In this document: piece after piece, positions 55,590 through 64,000 of the stretch
Position numbering within the stretch: position 1 is the first letter of the stretch
Layout of the letters: the number at the start of each line of letters is the position of its first letter
NCBI RefSeq assembly: GCF_017876775.1
Contig: NZ_JAGIOP010000002.1
Location: forward strand, 620,001 to 684,000
Direction: 5' to 3'
Length of the DNA: 64,000 nt
From: Mycolicibacterium lutetiense
GTDB taxonomy: Bacteria; Actinomycetota; Actinomycetes; Mycobacteriales; Mycobacteriaceae
Made by a program: the position numbers and the translations under genes
Notes under the pieces: model-generated
What the model was told of the DNA's origin: nothing
Database searches by the model: none
What the model saw: only the letters and a program-made list of their open reading frames with translations

Positions 55590-55732
55590 CCGCATCTCCT
55601 GTTATCGCAGCGTGTGACCTACCCACTCGCCCCTCAGGCTAAATGATCGCCATCACGACCCTGACCGCTGGTAGGTGGACGCACGGCCGCGCCCAGCGGA
55701 GTTCCCAGCCGATGGCCGTACTGTTGTTAGAC

Positions 55733-56470
55733 GTGAAACCCGTCGTCAGAACCCTGCGCGTGGTGCGCACCGCGGTACTCGCGACGGCTTCCCAATTGCC
55801 TACCAGGCGGATTGTGGGCCTGTTGGCCGGCATTGTGATTCTTGTCGCAGTTGCCGTACTGGTTCCGTTGCCGACGGCGATGCAGATGCGGGACTGGGCC
55901 ACGTCGGTGGGTCCCTGGTTCCCGCTGGCCTTCCTCGGTGCTCACACCGTGATGACCGTCTTCCCGTTTCCCCGCACCGCATTCACCCTGGCCGCCGGCC
56001 TGTTGTTCGGGCCGGTACTGGGCGTGGCGATCGCGGTTGCGGCCAGCGCGGTGAGCGCCGTGCTCGCGTTGTTCCTGATCCGCGCGGCCGGTTGGCAACT
56101 CAATCGGCTGGTCCCACATCCTCGGATCGACACGCTGGATGCCCGACTGCGACGGCGCGGCTGGCCGGTGGTGTTGTCCATGCGGTTGATCCCGGCGGTG
56201 CCGTTCTCGGTGCTGAACTACGCGGCCGGCGCCTCTGGCGTGCGGGTCGTGCCCTACGCACTCGCGACACTGGTGGGGTTGTTCCCCGGCACGGCGGCCG
56301 TCGTCATTCTGGGCGACGCGTTGACGGGGAACATCAGCCCGGCGCTGGTCTTGGTGTCGGTCAGCACAGCCGCTCTCGGCGTCGCGGGCCTGGCCTATGA
56401 ATGGCGCCTCCACCACCGCGAGCGGGCCCGTGCCCAGGTCACGCAAGGTCACGGAACCGCAAGGAGATAA
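55733..56470 (+). CDS. TVP38/TMEM64 (VTT/DedA-like) membrane protein
   Basis: The 245-residue protein has about six hydrophobic helices and the VTT signature: FPFPRTAFTLAAGLLFGPVLG followed by RLIPAVPFSVLNYAAGASGV. VTT relatives scramble or transport lipids and quinones; the cargo here is unknown. It corresponds to Rv1491c. GTG 55733 follows TACTGT (55719-55724) by 8 nt; ATG 55712 is in frame and possible. The Ddn-like gene follows after 3 nt. Confidence 0.83.
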   Translation: MKPVVRTLRVVRTAVLATASQLPTRRIVGLLAGIVILVAVAVLVPLPTAMQMRDWATSVGPWFPLAFLGAHTVMTVFPFPRTAFTLAAGLLFGPVLGVAIAVAASAVSAVLALFLIRAAGWQLNRLVPHPRIDTLDARLRRRGWPVVLSMRLIPAVPFSVLNYAAGASGVRVVPYALATLVGLFPGTAAVVILGDALTGNISPALVLVSVSTAALGVAGLAYEWRLHHRERARAQVTQGHGTARR

Positions 56471-56473
56471 CGC

Positions 56474-56950
56474 ATGGCCACACTGTCCGATTTCGGTGCC
56501 CGACTCCTACGGAACCGCCGGTTGGTGCGTGCCCCGATCTGGCTCTACCGGATCCGGGCCGGGGCGCTGTTCGGCCAGAGGATGTTGATGCTGGAGCACA
56601 TCGGTCGCAACTCCGGCGCGCGCCGCTACGTCGTGCTCGAAGTGGTGGGCCGGCCGAACCCCGACACCGTCGTCGTCGCCTCAGGTTTCGGCGCAAAGGC
56701 CCAGTGGTTCCGCAATGTTTCGGTCAATCCAGAGGTCCGGGTTTGGCTCGGCAGTCACCGACCGGCCGCCGCCGTCGCCCAGGTCCTCGACCAGCAGTCC
56801 GTCGACCAGGTCCTGGCGGATTACCGCGCGCAGCATCCGAAGACGTGGGAGCAGTTCAAGCTCGTCCTCGAAGAGACCCTCGGCCGGCCGATCACCGATA
56901 CCGGTGCACCGCTGCCGATGGTGGAACTGCGCTTACAGCCCCGACGCTGA
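56474..56950 (+). CDS. Deazaflavin (F420)-dependent nitroreductase-family protein
   Basis: The 158-residue protein belongs to the Ddn/DUF385 split beta-barrel family. LMLEHIGRNSGARRYVVLEVV and ASGFGAKAQWFRNVSVNPEV are typical of F420H2-binding members. These enzymes reduce quinones, nitro compounds or enoyl groups in mycobacteria; the substrate is unknown. AAGGAG lies 7 nt before the ATG, and the gene is 3 nt behind the VTT gene, so they are cotranscribed. Confidence 0.85.
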   Translation: MATLSDFGARLLRNRRLVRAPIWLYRIRAGALFGQRMLMLEHIGRNSGARRYVVLEVVGRPNPDTVVVASGFGAKAQWFRNVSVNPEVRVWLGSHRPAAAVAQVLDQQSVDQVLADYRAQHPKTWEQFKLVLEETLGRPITDTGAPLPMVELRLQPRR

Positions 56951-56961
56951 TCCGCGGCGCC

Positions 56962-57588
56962 CTAGTCGGGGGGAGGTTGGATCCGTACCTGACGCCGGGT
57001 GGGCCGATGCGCGACGACGATGCCGACGGTCACGCAGGCCTGCACGCCGCCGGTCGGTGACGGGTCGACGGCCCAATCGCCTTGCCCCGCATCCTCGAAC
57101 AGGGCAACCGCATTGGCGCCGGCGCCGGTGCTGAACCGGGTCTGATAGCGAATTCCGGTGTGACGCCCGGTGGCGAACAAGGCCGCGGCCCAGGCCTGCG
57201 GCAGCTCGTAGTCCGGGCAGGTTCCGATCTCGCGGGTCATCCCGACGAACGAGGCCGCCCGCGGTGAGCACGTGTTGGCCAACCATCTGGCGGCCGGCAC
57301 CCGGACCCTCGACACCGCGGTGCGGGCCGCGGCCTCGAATGTGACCACGCCCTGGCGGACCAGGTCGTGCCCGAAGCGCTCCCGCAACGCTGTCGTGACA
57401 TCGGTTGCCAGATAACAGGTTCCGTTCGGCGGGAGCAGATCGAAGCGGCCGGTCAGATCTGAGGAGAACCACCACGGCGAAATGCCCACGGTGTGCGCCC
57501 GGTACAACAGCTGGTCTGTACGCAACCGGGACCGTGGGAACCCGGAGACATCCGGCGGTGAACCGAGCGCAGGCCGTTGACGGCTCAT
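56962..57588 (-). CDS. RES-domain toxin (NAD-degrading type)
   Basis: The 208-residue protein has RES-domain features: an arginine in LLYRAH near residue 30, GRFDLLPPNGTCYLATD, a glutamate in TALRERFG near 70 and the serine of TRFSTGAGANAVALFED. RES toxins such as MbcT split NAD with phosphate and arrest growth. The ATG overlaps the stop of the preceding antitoxin-like gene (ATGA), the classical toxin-second order. A larger in-frame ORF overlaps that gene and is rejected. Activity is inferred from the domain. Confidence 0.82.
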   Translation of the reverse strand: MSRQRPALGSPPDVSGFPRSRLRTDQLLYRAHTVGISPWWFSSDLTGRFDLLPPNGTCYLATDVTTALRERFGHDLVRQGVVTFEAAARTAVSRVRVPAARWLANTCSPRAASFVGMTREIGTCPDYELPQAWAAALFATGRHTGIRYQTRFSTGAGANAVALFEDAGQGDWAVDPSPTGGVQACVTVGIVVAHRPTRRQVRIQPPPD

Positions 57589-58112
57589 GCGCTCCAACTC
57601 GCGGCGGTCTCCCGCGCCATCTCGATCACCCGTTGCGGATCCCCACCGTGGCGCAGCCAGTCCGCGGGGCACGACCCGTCGAGTAGGTCGCTGGGCGCCC
57701 GCATCCACAGCGCGGCCATCCACGGATCGTCGGTGCCCTCGGTGAGCGCGGTCAGCACGTCGCGCAGCGAGGGGATGGTGGCGCCGCTGTCGAGAAACTG
57801 CCACGTCGGGTACACGACCCCGCCGTCGTCGAGCGGACAGGCCAGAACCGCGTACCGGGCCACCTTCTGGTGCAGCGCCTGGCGGGTGACGCCGAGCCAG
57901 CGGGTCAGCCCTGCCGTGTCGTAGAACGGCCCCGTGATCTCGTCGAACACGTGACCCAACGGCAACGCGGCCACCATGGCGTCGGCGATCTCCTCCGGGT
58001 CCCCGAATGCCTCCGGGCCGAGGCTGGCCTCGTCGGCCCGACGCAACCGCTCATGGACCTTCCGGCTCACCGACCGCATGATCTGCCGCTCGAACAATGC
58101 GAGATCGGTCAT
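57585..58112 (-). CDS. Putative antitoxin of the RES pair
   Basis: The 175-residue protein has a central HTH-like segment (LTRWLGVTRQALHQKVARYA near residue 70) and a C-terminal part (WMAALWMRAPSDLLDG followed by PADWLRHGGDPQRVIEMAR) resembling the MbcA/ParS toxin-binding domain, with the Trp-Leu-...-Gly pattern. It should neutralise the RES toxin and repress its own promoter. ATG 58112 has GGGAGG upstream. The -10 box TAGACT lies between paired GTCAA repeats. Confidence 0.8.
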   Translation of the reverse strand: MTDLALFERQIMRSVSRKVHERLRRADEASLGPEAFGDPEEIADAMVAALPLGHVFDEITGPFYDTAGLTRWLGVTRQALHQKVARYAVLACPLDDGGVVYPTWQFLDSGATIPSLRDVLTALTEGTDDPWMAALWMRAPSDLLDGSCPADWLRHGGDPQRVIEMARETAASWSA

Positions 58113-58129
58113 CGCGGCCTCCCAGATGC

Positions 58130-58166
58130 GTCAACTTCGTCAAGTCTACCGCGTCAAGGAAGTCAA
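58130..58166 (-). promoter_or_regulatory. Promoter with four GTCAA repeats before the antitoxin gene
   Basis: GTCAA occurs at 58130, 58139, 58153 and 58162, as two pairs with 9-nt periodicity 23 nt apart. The minus-strand -10 box TAGACT (58148-58143) lies between the pairs. This layout suits cooperative autorepression by the antitoxin or toxin-antitoxin complex. The last repeat reaches into the stop codon of the SPFH gene. Confidence 0.65.
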
Positions 58167-59326
58167 GCGCGGTGCGTGCCACCCTCCAGTTCATTGGGCG
58201 GTGATGCGGCACCCAGCGGCGGCGCGGGGGCGCGGGCCTCGGCCTCGGCCTTGGCAACGGCCTGAGCGATCACCGGATCGGTTTCGGTGGAGAACCAGTC
58301 GGCGACCTCGTCGCTGTCGTCCTCGGGCTTGGGCAGGCCCTGCTCCACCGGCGGCGGGGTGTAGCGGAAGACCCCGTCCTCACCGGGGACACCCAGCATC
58401 TTGGTGAATCCCTGTAACGCCGAACCGAAATCGCTGGGGACCAGCCAGACCTTGTTCGCCTCGCCCTTGGCCATCTCCGGCAGCGTCTGCAGGTACTGGT
58501 ACGCCAACATCTCCGGAGTCGGCCGCCCCGCCTTGATCGCAGCGAAGGTCTTCTCGATGGCCTTGGCCTCCCCCTGTGCCTTCAGGTACTGGGCGGCACG
58601 CTCACCCTGGGCGCGCAACATCCGCGACTGCCGGTCCGCCTCGGCCGCCAGGATCGCGGCCTGCTTGGCACCCTCGGCAGCCAGAATCTGCGACTGTTTC
58701 TGACCTTCGGCCTGTTTGATCGAGGATTCGCGGACACCCTCTGCGGTCAGGATCATGGCGCGCTTCTCGCGGTCGGCCTTCATCTGCTTTTCCATCGATT
58801 CCTGGATCGACGGCGGCGGGTCGATGCTGCGCAGCTCGACCCGCGCCACCCGCAGGCCCCAGCGGCCCGTCGCTTCGTCCAGCACCCCGCGCAGTTGCTG
58901 GTTGATCGAGTCGCGTGACGTCAACGTCTGTTCCAGGGTCATGCCGCCGACGACATTGCGCAGTGTCGTGGCGGTCAGCTGTTCCACACCGACGATGTAG
59001 TTGCTGATCTCATATACCGCCGCCTGCGGATTCATGACCCGGAAGTACACCACCGTGTCGATGGCCAGAGTCAGGTTGTCCTCGGTGATCACCCCTTGTG
59101 GAGGGAAGGACACCACCCGCTCGCGCAGGTCCACCCGCGCGCGAACCCGATCGACGAATGGCACCAGCAGGGTCAGCTGGCCGCTGACCGTGCGGCTGTA
59201 CCGGCCGAGCCGCTCGATCACCGCGGCCTCGGCCTGAGGAATGAGCGCAACCGATTTGGCTACGACGATGATGGCAAACACCACCAGCACAATCAGCAAT
59301 ACGAGCCCGGCTACCGCACCATCCAC
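58163..59326 (-). CDS. SPFH/Band-7 membrane protein (QmcA-like)
   Basis: The 387-residue protein has an N-terminal membrane anchor (about residues 3-23), an SPFH domain (VIERLGRYSRTVSGQLTLLVPF to about residue 190) and a long alanine/glutamate-rich coiled coil (about 190-270). It probably forms membrane-associated oligomers; relatives affect protease control and membrane microdomains. GTG 59326 has GGGAGGG upstream. The NfeD-like gene just before it is the usual operon partner (Rv1487-Rv1488 pair). Confidence 0.92.
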   Translation of the reverse strand: MDGAVAGLVLLIVLVVFAIIVVAKSVALIPQAEAAVIERLGRYSRTVSGQLTLLVPFVDRVRARVDLRERVVSFPPQGVITEDNLTLAIDTVVYFRVMNPQAAVYEISNYIVGVEQLTATTLRNVVGGMTLEQTLTSRDSINQQLRGVLDEATGRWGLRVARVELRSIDPPPSIQESMEKQMKADREKRAMILTAEGVRESSIKQAEGQKQSQILAAEGAKQAAILAAEADRQSRMLRAQGERAAQYLKAQGEAKAIEKTFAAIKAGRPTPEMLAYQYLQTLPEMAKGEANKVWLVPSDFGSALQGFTKMLGVPGEDGVFRYTPPPVEQGLPKPEDDSDEVADWFSTETDPVIAQAVAKAEAEARAPAPPLGAASPPNELEGGTHRA

Positions 59327-59346
59327 AGTGAGTCCCTCCCTAGGTC

Positions 59347-59781
59347 TTACGTTGTCCTGAAGACCACCGCGGTGGCGCCGTCGATCCGCACCACGGTTAC
59401 GTGCTCTCCCGGTTCGTACACATCGTTGTCGTTGAGTGGCCGCGCCGTCCACGTTTCACCATCGAGCTTGACCTGACCGTCGTGCTCCGTCACCCGGTCG
59501 AGCACCAGCGCAGACCTGCCTTCGAGCGCCTTGACCGGCTCGGGAAGCCCTTGGCCGGCCTCGAAACGACGCCGCAGCGCGGGCCGGACCAACACCAGCA
59601 AGAGCACCGACACCACCAGAAACACCACGCCGTCGGCCCAGATCGGCACGTCGAACAACCAGCTCGAACCTGACGCCGCGAGCGCACCCCCGGCCAACAT
59701 CAGCAGGAACATGTCGCCGGTCAGTGCCTCTGCCCCGGCGAGTCCCAGTGCCAGGATGAGCCAGATCAGCGGGATGGGCAT
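59347..59781 (-). CDS. NfeD-like membrane protein
   Basis: The 144-residue protein has two to three N-terminal helices ([20 protein letters not shown], then [14 protein letters not shown], then [14 protein letters not shown]) and a C-terminal OB-fold ([21 protein letters not shown] to the end), the short NfeD architecture. It partners the SPFH protein encoded 20 nt downstream. ATG 59781 follows TAGGGT (59793-59788) by 6 nt and is probably leaderless. Confidence 0.9.
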   Translation of the reverse strand: MPIPLIWLILALGLAGAEALTGDMFLLMLAGGALAASGSSWLFDVPIWADGVVFLVVSVLLLVLVRPALRRRFEAGQGLPEPVKALEGRSALVLDRVTEHDGQVKLDGETWTARPLNDNDVYEPGEHVTVVRIDGATAVVFRTT

Positions 59782-59838
59782 ATGGACACCCTAGCGAATA
59801 CGACCCGATCGGCGACCGACAATTACACTGCCAGGATC

Positions 59839-60696
59839 ATGTGGTGTCCAAGTGCAACTCTTTCGATGTGGGCCAACGCCTGGCTCGCCGGTGCAGCCGC
59901 GCCCGACGACGTCCTCGACGCGTTATCCCAGTGGGCACCAATGCATTCTGTGACGGCCTACGACTCGCAAGCCGCGGTCCGTACCGGATTGCCCTGGCCT
60001 GAGTTGGAAGACTCGGGTTCGGTGTCGTTGTTGCAGACACTGCGCACCGCCGTCGGCAGGTCCGGTACCAGGCCCTCGATTCGGATCGCCCTCCCGGTGC
60101 CCGGCGACGTCCGCGGATTGCCTGCAGGTTCGCAGTTCCAGCGCGATGCGCTGGCCGTCGGTGAAGCGGTGCTGGTGACCCATGAGGAGCTCGACGGCGT
60201 CGGACTGGTGCCGGAATTCGAATATTCTGAATTCGACGACGTCGAAACCGAATCCGCGTACGAGCCGGAGCCGCGGGCGCTCTCGTGGATCGTATATTCA
60301 CTGCCCGTTCTGCCACCGCCTCAGCACTACGATCTCGGCGGGGCCGAGTACGAGTTGCGCTCAGCCGTGCGCTCAGCCGCCGACACGCTGGTCGCGTTGC
60401 GGGCCGGTATCGGTCTGGACGTCGACGATCCCCGCGGCATGGTCGAAGACATCCTCGAAGCCGGGCGGATGCACGTCATGCCCGACCACGCCCCCACCCG
60501 AGCGGTGCGGGTGCTGGAGAACGCCGCGCACGTGGATGCGATCATCACCGTGAGTTCGGGACTGATGCCGATCGGCCTGCAGAGTTCCTCGGAAGTTCAG
60601 ATCGCCGGTGACGCCATGCGGCCGTTGGCTCAGGTCGTGCGCTCTGCCCGGTTGGCCGCGCTCGAGGCCATCCTGCAATCTGCTTGGCGTGACTAG
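59839..60696 (+). CDS. Conserved mycobacterial protein of unknown function (Rv1486c-like)
   Basis: The 285-residue protein is soluble, acidic, with alternating helical and beta-like stretches and no motif I recognise. Position between the NfeD gene and hemH matches Rv1486c. ATG 59839 ([18 protein letters not shown]) is chosen because TACACT (59824-59829) ends 9 nt upstream; the in-frame ATG 59782 lies before that box. Its stop overlaps the hemH end by 4 nt on the opposite strand. Confidence 0.78.
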   Translation: MWCPSATLSMWANAWLAGAAAPDDVLDALSQWAPMHSVTAYDSQAAVRTGLPWPELEDSGSVSLLQTLRTAVGRSGTRPSIRIALPVPGDVRGLPAGSQFQRDALAVGEAVLVTHEELDGVGLVPEFEYSEFDDVETESAYEPEPRALSWIVYSLPVLPPPQHYDLGGAEYELRSAVRSAADTLVALRAGIGLDVDDPRGMVEDILEAGRMHVMPDHAPTRAVRVLENAAHVDAIITVSSGLMPIGLQSSSEVQIAGDAMRPLAQVVRSARLAALEAILQSAWRD

Positions 60697-61724
60697 CTTT
60701 TCGGGCCACAGCAGTGCGGTGAGCACGGCGCGCCGTTGACGCTGAATCCGTAGCCTGCGACGGGGTCCGGACCGGCGACCCGCAGTGGCTCCGCACCGGT
60801 GCGGACCTCCTCGATCAGCCCGGCCGCCAACCGGGCGAAACGTTCGTCGGCGTTCGGGGTGCGGGCCCGTGCGAAGGCGATACCGGCTTGTTCGGCCTGC
60901 AGTCGCAGCTCGTGATCGAGGTCCCACACCACCTCGATGTGGTCGGCGACGAACCCGATCGGGCATACGATGACCGCCCGGGTTCCCTTCTGGCCCAACA
61001 CAGTCAGGTGATCGGCCACGTCGGGCTCCAGCCACGGGATCCGGGGCGGACCCGATCGCGACTGCCACACCTGGTCGTAGTCCGGGTAGCCCGCCGCGGC
61101 GGCCACCAGGCGCGTCGCATAGCCGACCTGACGGCTGTAGAGCCGCGGGCCGTGGCGCTCCTCGGCGGCGATGGGCACCGAGTGAGCAGTGAATACCAGC
61201 CGGGCCTCGGCGCGCAGCTCGGCGGGCAAGGTGGCGGCCGCTGCGGCGATCGATTCGGCGAACATCTCCACCAACAGCGGATGGTCGAAGTACTGACGCA
61301 GTTTGACCAGCTCCGGCGCGTCAGGTCCGGCCGCGGCCCGGGCCCTGGCGATGTCCTCGACGTACTGGGTGCAGCTGGAATACCCACCCCAGGCCGACGT
61401 CGTGAACACCGCTGCCCGGCGAATACCGTTGTCCCGCATCGCCGCAACGGTGTCCTCGACGTACGGCTCCCAGTTCCGGTTACCGAAATACACCGGCAGA
61501 TCGGGCAATTGCAGCCGAAGCTGCTCGATCAGTGCGCGGTTGATCCCATTGATCGGAGACACCCCACCGAAATGCAGATAGTGCTCGGCGACGTCGGCCA
61601 ACCGCTCGGCCGGGATTCCGCGCCCCCGGGTGACGTTCTCCAGGAACGGCATCACCTGCTCCGGCGCCTCCGGTCCCCCGAACGACAGCAGCAGGAGAGC
61701 GTCAAAGGGATCCGAGCGCTCCAT
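60693..61724 (-). CDS. hemH: Ferrochelatase HemH (coproporphyrin type)
   Basis: The enzyme inserts iron into the porphyrin; in actinobacteria the substrate is coproporphyrin III. The 343-residue protein begins [22 protein letters not shown], has the catalytic histidine in FTAHSVPI near residue 180 and the glutamate in [10 protein letters not shown] near 255. The C-terminal [13 protein letters not shown] supplies cysteines for the [2Fe-2S] cluster seen in actinobacterial enzymes. Its ATG lies 4 nt after the inhA stop; fabG1-inhA-hemH form one operon as in M. tuberculosis. Confidence 0.96.
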   Translation of the reverse strand: MERSDPFDALLLLSFGGPEAPEQVMPFLENVTRGRGIPAERLADVAEHYLHFGGVSPINGINRALIEQLRLQLPDLPVYFGNRNWEPYVEDTVAAMRDNGIRRAAVFTTSAWGGYSSCTQYVEDIARARAAAGPDAPELVKLRQYFDHPLLVEMFAESIAAAAATLPAELRAEARLVFTAHSVPIAAEERHGPRLYSRQVGYATRLVAAAAGYPDYDQVWQSRSGPPRIPWLEPDVADHLTVLGQKGTRAVIVCPIGFVADHIEVVWDLDHELRLQAEQAGIAFARARTPNADERFARLAAGLIEEVRTGAEPLRVAGPDPVAGYGFSVNGAPCSPHCCGPKS

Positions 61725-61728
61725 ACTT

Positions 61729-62538
61729 CTAGAGCAGCTGGGTGCTGGCGCCGCCGTCGGCGTAGACGATGGTGCCGGTGGTGGCGGGCAGCCAGTCGGA
61801 CAGCAGGGCGCACACGGTCTTGGCGACCGGCTCGGGGTCCTTCATGTTCCAGCCGACGGGCGCACGCTGATCCCAGCCCTCTTCGAGCAGCCGCATCTGG
61901 TCACCGGCTTCGGCGCCGAGCGCACCACCGACGATGGCGCTCATGGCCAAGGTCCGGATCGGGCCGGCCGCAACCAGGTTGGAGCGGACACCGAACGGAC
62001 CGGCCTCACGAGCGACGAACCGGTTGACCGACTCGAGTGCGCTCTTTGCGACGGTCATCCAGTTGTACGCCGGCATCGCGCGGGTCGGGTCGAAGTCCAT
62101 ACCGACGATGCTGCCGCCCTCGTTCATGACCGGCAGGGTGGCCTTGGCCAGCGAGGCGTAGGAGTACGCCGAGATGTGGATGCCCTTGGCGACGTCCGCG
62201 TACGGGGCGTCGAAGAACGGGTTCACCCCCATGCCGGTCTGCGGCATGAAGCCGATCGAATGGACCACGCCGTCGAGCTTGTTGCCCTCGCCGATGACAC
62301 CGGTGACCCGATCGGCCAGGCTCGCCAGGTGCTCCTCGTTCTGCACATCGAGCTCCAGCAGCGGTGCCGGCTTGGGCAACCGGTCGGCGATGCGCTGGAT
62401 CAGCTTCATCCGGTCGAATCCGGTGAGCACCAACTCAGCCCCGGCCTCCTGGGCCACCCTCGCGATATGGAACGCGATCGACGAGTCCGTGATGATCCCG
62501 GTGACGAGGATGCGCTTGCCTTCGAGCAAACCTGCCAT
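61729..62538 (-). CDS. inhA: Enoyl-ACP reductase InhA
   Basis: InhA reduces long-chain enoyl-AcpM in FAS-II, making mycolic acid precursors, and is the isoniazid/ethionamide target. The 269-residue protein has the NADH motif with [11 protein letters not shown] near residue 18, [12 protein letters not shown] near 93, and the catalytic Tyr-Lys in [11 protein letters not shown] near 158-165. The serine at position 94 by alignment to the known enzyme (HSIGFMP) is unchanged. AAGGAG lies upstream of ATG 62538. Confidence 0.98.
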   Translation of the reverse strand: MAGLLEGKRILVTGIITDSSIAFHIARVAQEAGAELVLTGFDRMKLIQRIADRLPKPAPLLELDVQNEEHLASLADRVTGVIGEGNKLDGVVHSIGFMPQTGMGVNPFFDAPYADVAKGIHISAYSYASLAKATLPVMNEGGSIVGMDFDPTRAMPAYNWMTVAKSALESVNRFVAREAGPFGVRSNLVAAGPIRTLAMSAIVGGALGAEAGDQMRLLEEGWDQRAPVGWNMKDPEPVAKTVCALLSDWLPATTGTIVYADGGASTQLL

Positions 62539-62602
62539 TAGTGCGACTCCTTCTTGGGAAAGTTTCAGTAGACCAATATCTTTGGGGTCAGATCCGGGTG
62601 GG

Positions 62603-63397
<795 letters not shown>

Positions 63398-63463
63398 TCA
63401 CCAGCATGGTCTGAAAATCGCATCACCGGTGCGGACTGCCGTCCGGCAACATGCGATCGTGGC

Positions 63464-64000
63464 TCAACCGGGCAGTCTGCGGTTGATCAGCAGGGCGGCC
63501 GCCCCAGCCAGGGCCAGCACCAACGCACCCAGCCGCAGCCAACCGAGGCTGGCATCGCCCTTGATGGTCTCGTAGCCGATCTGCTGCTGCAGCGAGGTGA
63601 ACACCTGCTTGAGCTGTTCCAGGCTGGACGCGGTGAAGGCGTCACCGCCGGACAGCTTGGCGATCCTGCCCAGCATCTCGTCGTCGACCGGAACCGGCTG
63701 GCGCTGGTCGTTGATCTCGACATAGCCATACGGCGTGCCGAAGGACACCGTGGAGATCGGCACTCCCTGGTCCTTGGCGGTGCGTGCCGCGGTGTAGGCG
63801 CCCTTCGGGTTGTCCGGATTGGACGGCACGGTTTCCTTGCCGTCGGACATCAGCACGATGCGCGCGGGTGGCTTCTCGTCACCGCCGCCGATCACGGCAC
63901 CGACGGTGGCGATCGCCTGCAGTGCGGTGAAGATGCCCTCACCCGTTGCGGTCCGATCGGCCAACTGCAGCTTGTCGAGACCGTTCTTGGTGGCCTCGCG
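63464..64000 (-). CDS. VWA-domain membrane protein (5' end cut by window edge)
   Basis: The visible C-terminal 178 residues hold the second half of a von Willebrand A domain ([16 protein letters not shown] and later [14 protein letters not shown]), a linker with [17 protein letters not shown] and a final TM helix followed by the basic end LLINRRLPG. It matches Rv1481, a membrane VWA protein next to a MoxR ATPase and a DUF58 protein in other mycobacteria. The MIDAS start lies outside the window. Such VWA proteins are thought to act with MoxR as chaperones for envelope or metal-dependent processes. Confidence 0.9.
   Translation of the reverse strand, partial: REATKNGLDKLQLADRTATGEGIFTALQAIATVGAVIGGGDEKPPARIVLMSDGKETVPSNPDNPKGAYTAARTAKDQGVPISTVSFGTPYGYVEINDQRQPVPVDDEMLGRIAKLSGGDAFTASSLEQLKQVFTSLQQQIGYETIKGDASLGWLRLGALVLALAGAAALLINRRLPG

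Overview
The window is high-GC DNA from a Mycobacterium, most likely a rapidly growing Mycolicibacterium close to M. smegmatis or M. fortuitum. I base this on gene content and order, because no species marker is present. The order runs opposite to the M. tuberculosis block that spans roughly Rv1594 (nadA) to Rv1481. Rv numbers are from memory and serve only as orientation. About twenty starts lie 6-9 nt behind a TANNNT -10 box, which suggests leaderless transcripts as is usual in mycobacteria. I found no rRNA, tRNA, insertion sequence or CRISPR array.

Positions 1-9.3 kb hold cofactor synthesis. A truncated nadA diverges from nrtR, a Nudix-like NAD regulator, across a perfect palindrome. After a secretory-type lipase come bioB, its auxiliary protein gene bsaP and a DUF2567 membrane protein, then the regulator bioQ, then bioA, bioF, bioD and a 2'-5' RNA ligase-like gene. 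The same BioQ operator/-10 module precedes bioB and bioF.

Positions 9.3-17.7 kb hold an acyltransferase followed by treX-treY-treZ, the glycogen/maltodextrin-to-trehalose route. Positions 17.7-36.9 kb are mostly housekeeping: an HxlR regulator with a divergent MFS exporter, ilvA, small envelope genes, a methyltransferase, dnaE1, a TetR regulator, rarD, rluD, lspA, ansA, two tandem secreted paralogs, dinB1, an S4-domain protein and ileS behind a T-box leader.

Positions 36.9-48.8 kb are the accessory region. It sits where lipooligosaccharide/acyltrehalose-type lipid loci lie in related species. It holds an orphan protein resembling half a condensation domain, an HTH gene followed by a 7-TM gene, an MmpL transporter, a PapA-like acyltransferase, a Sap/GAP-type protein, a secreted proline-rich protein, a polytopic membrane protein, and an in-frame fusion of a polyketide ketosynthase N-terminus to a fatty acyl-AMP ligase. 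No intact PKS or glycosyltransferase is recognisable. I read this as a lipid locus collapsed by deletion, with the fusion marking one junction. A 0.9-kb gene-free, AT-richer stretch lies upstream.

Positions 48.8-64 kb return to conserved order: lipL-like esterase, DUF4333 lipoprotein, meaB-mutB-mutA (methylmalonyl-CoA mutase), a VTT membrane protein, a Ddn-family protein, a RES-type toxin-antitoxin pair, an SPFH/NfeD pair, a conserved protein of unknown function, and the fabG1-inhA-hemH operon (mycolic acid elongation plus haem synthesis). A VWA-domain protein is cut by the right edge.
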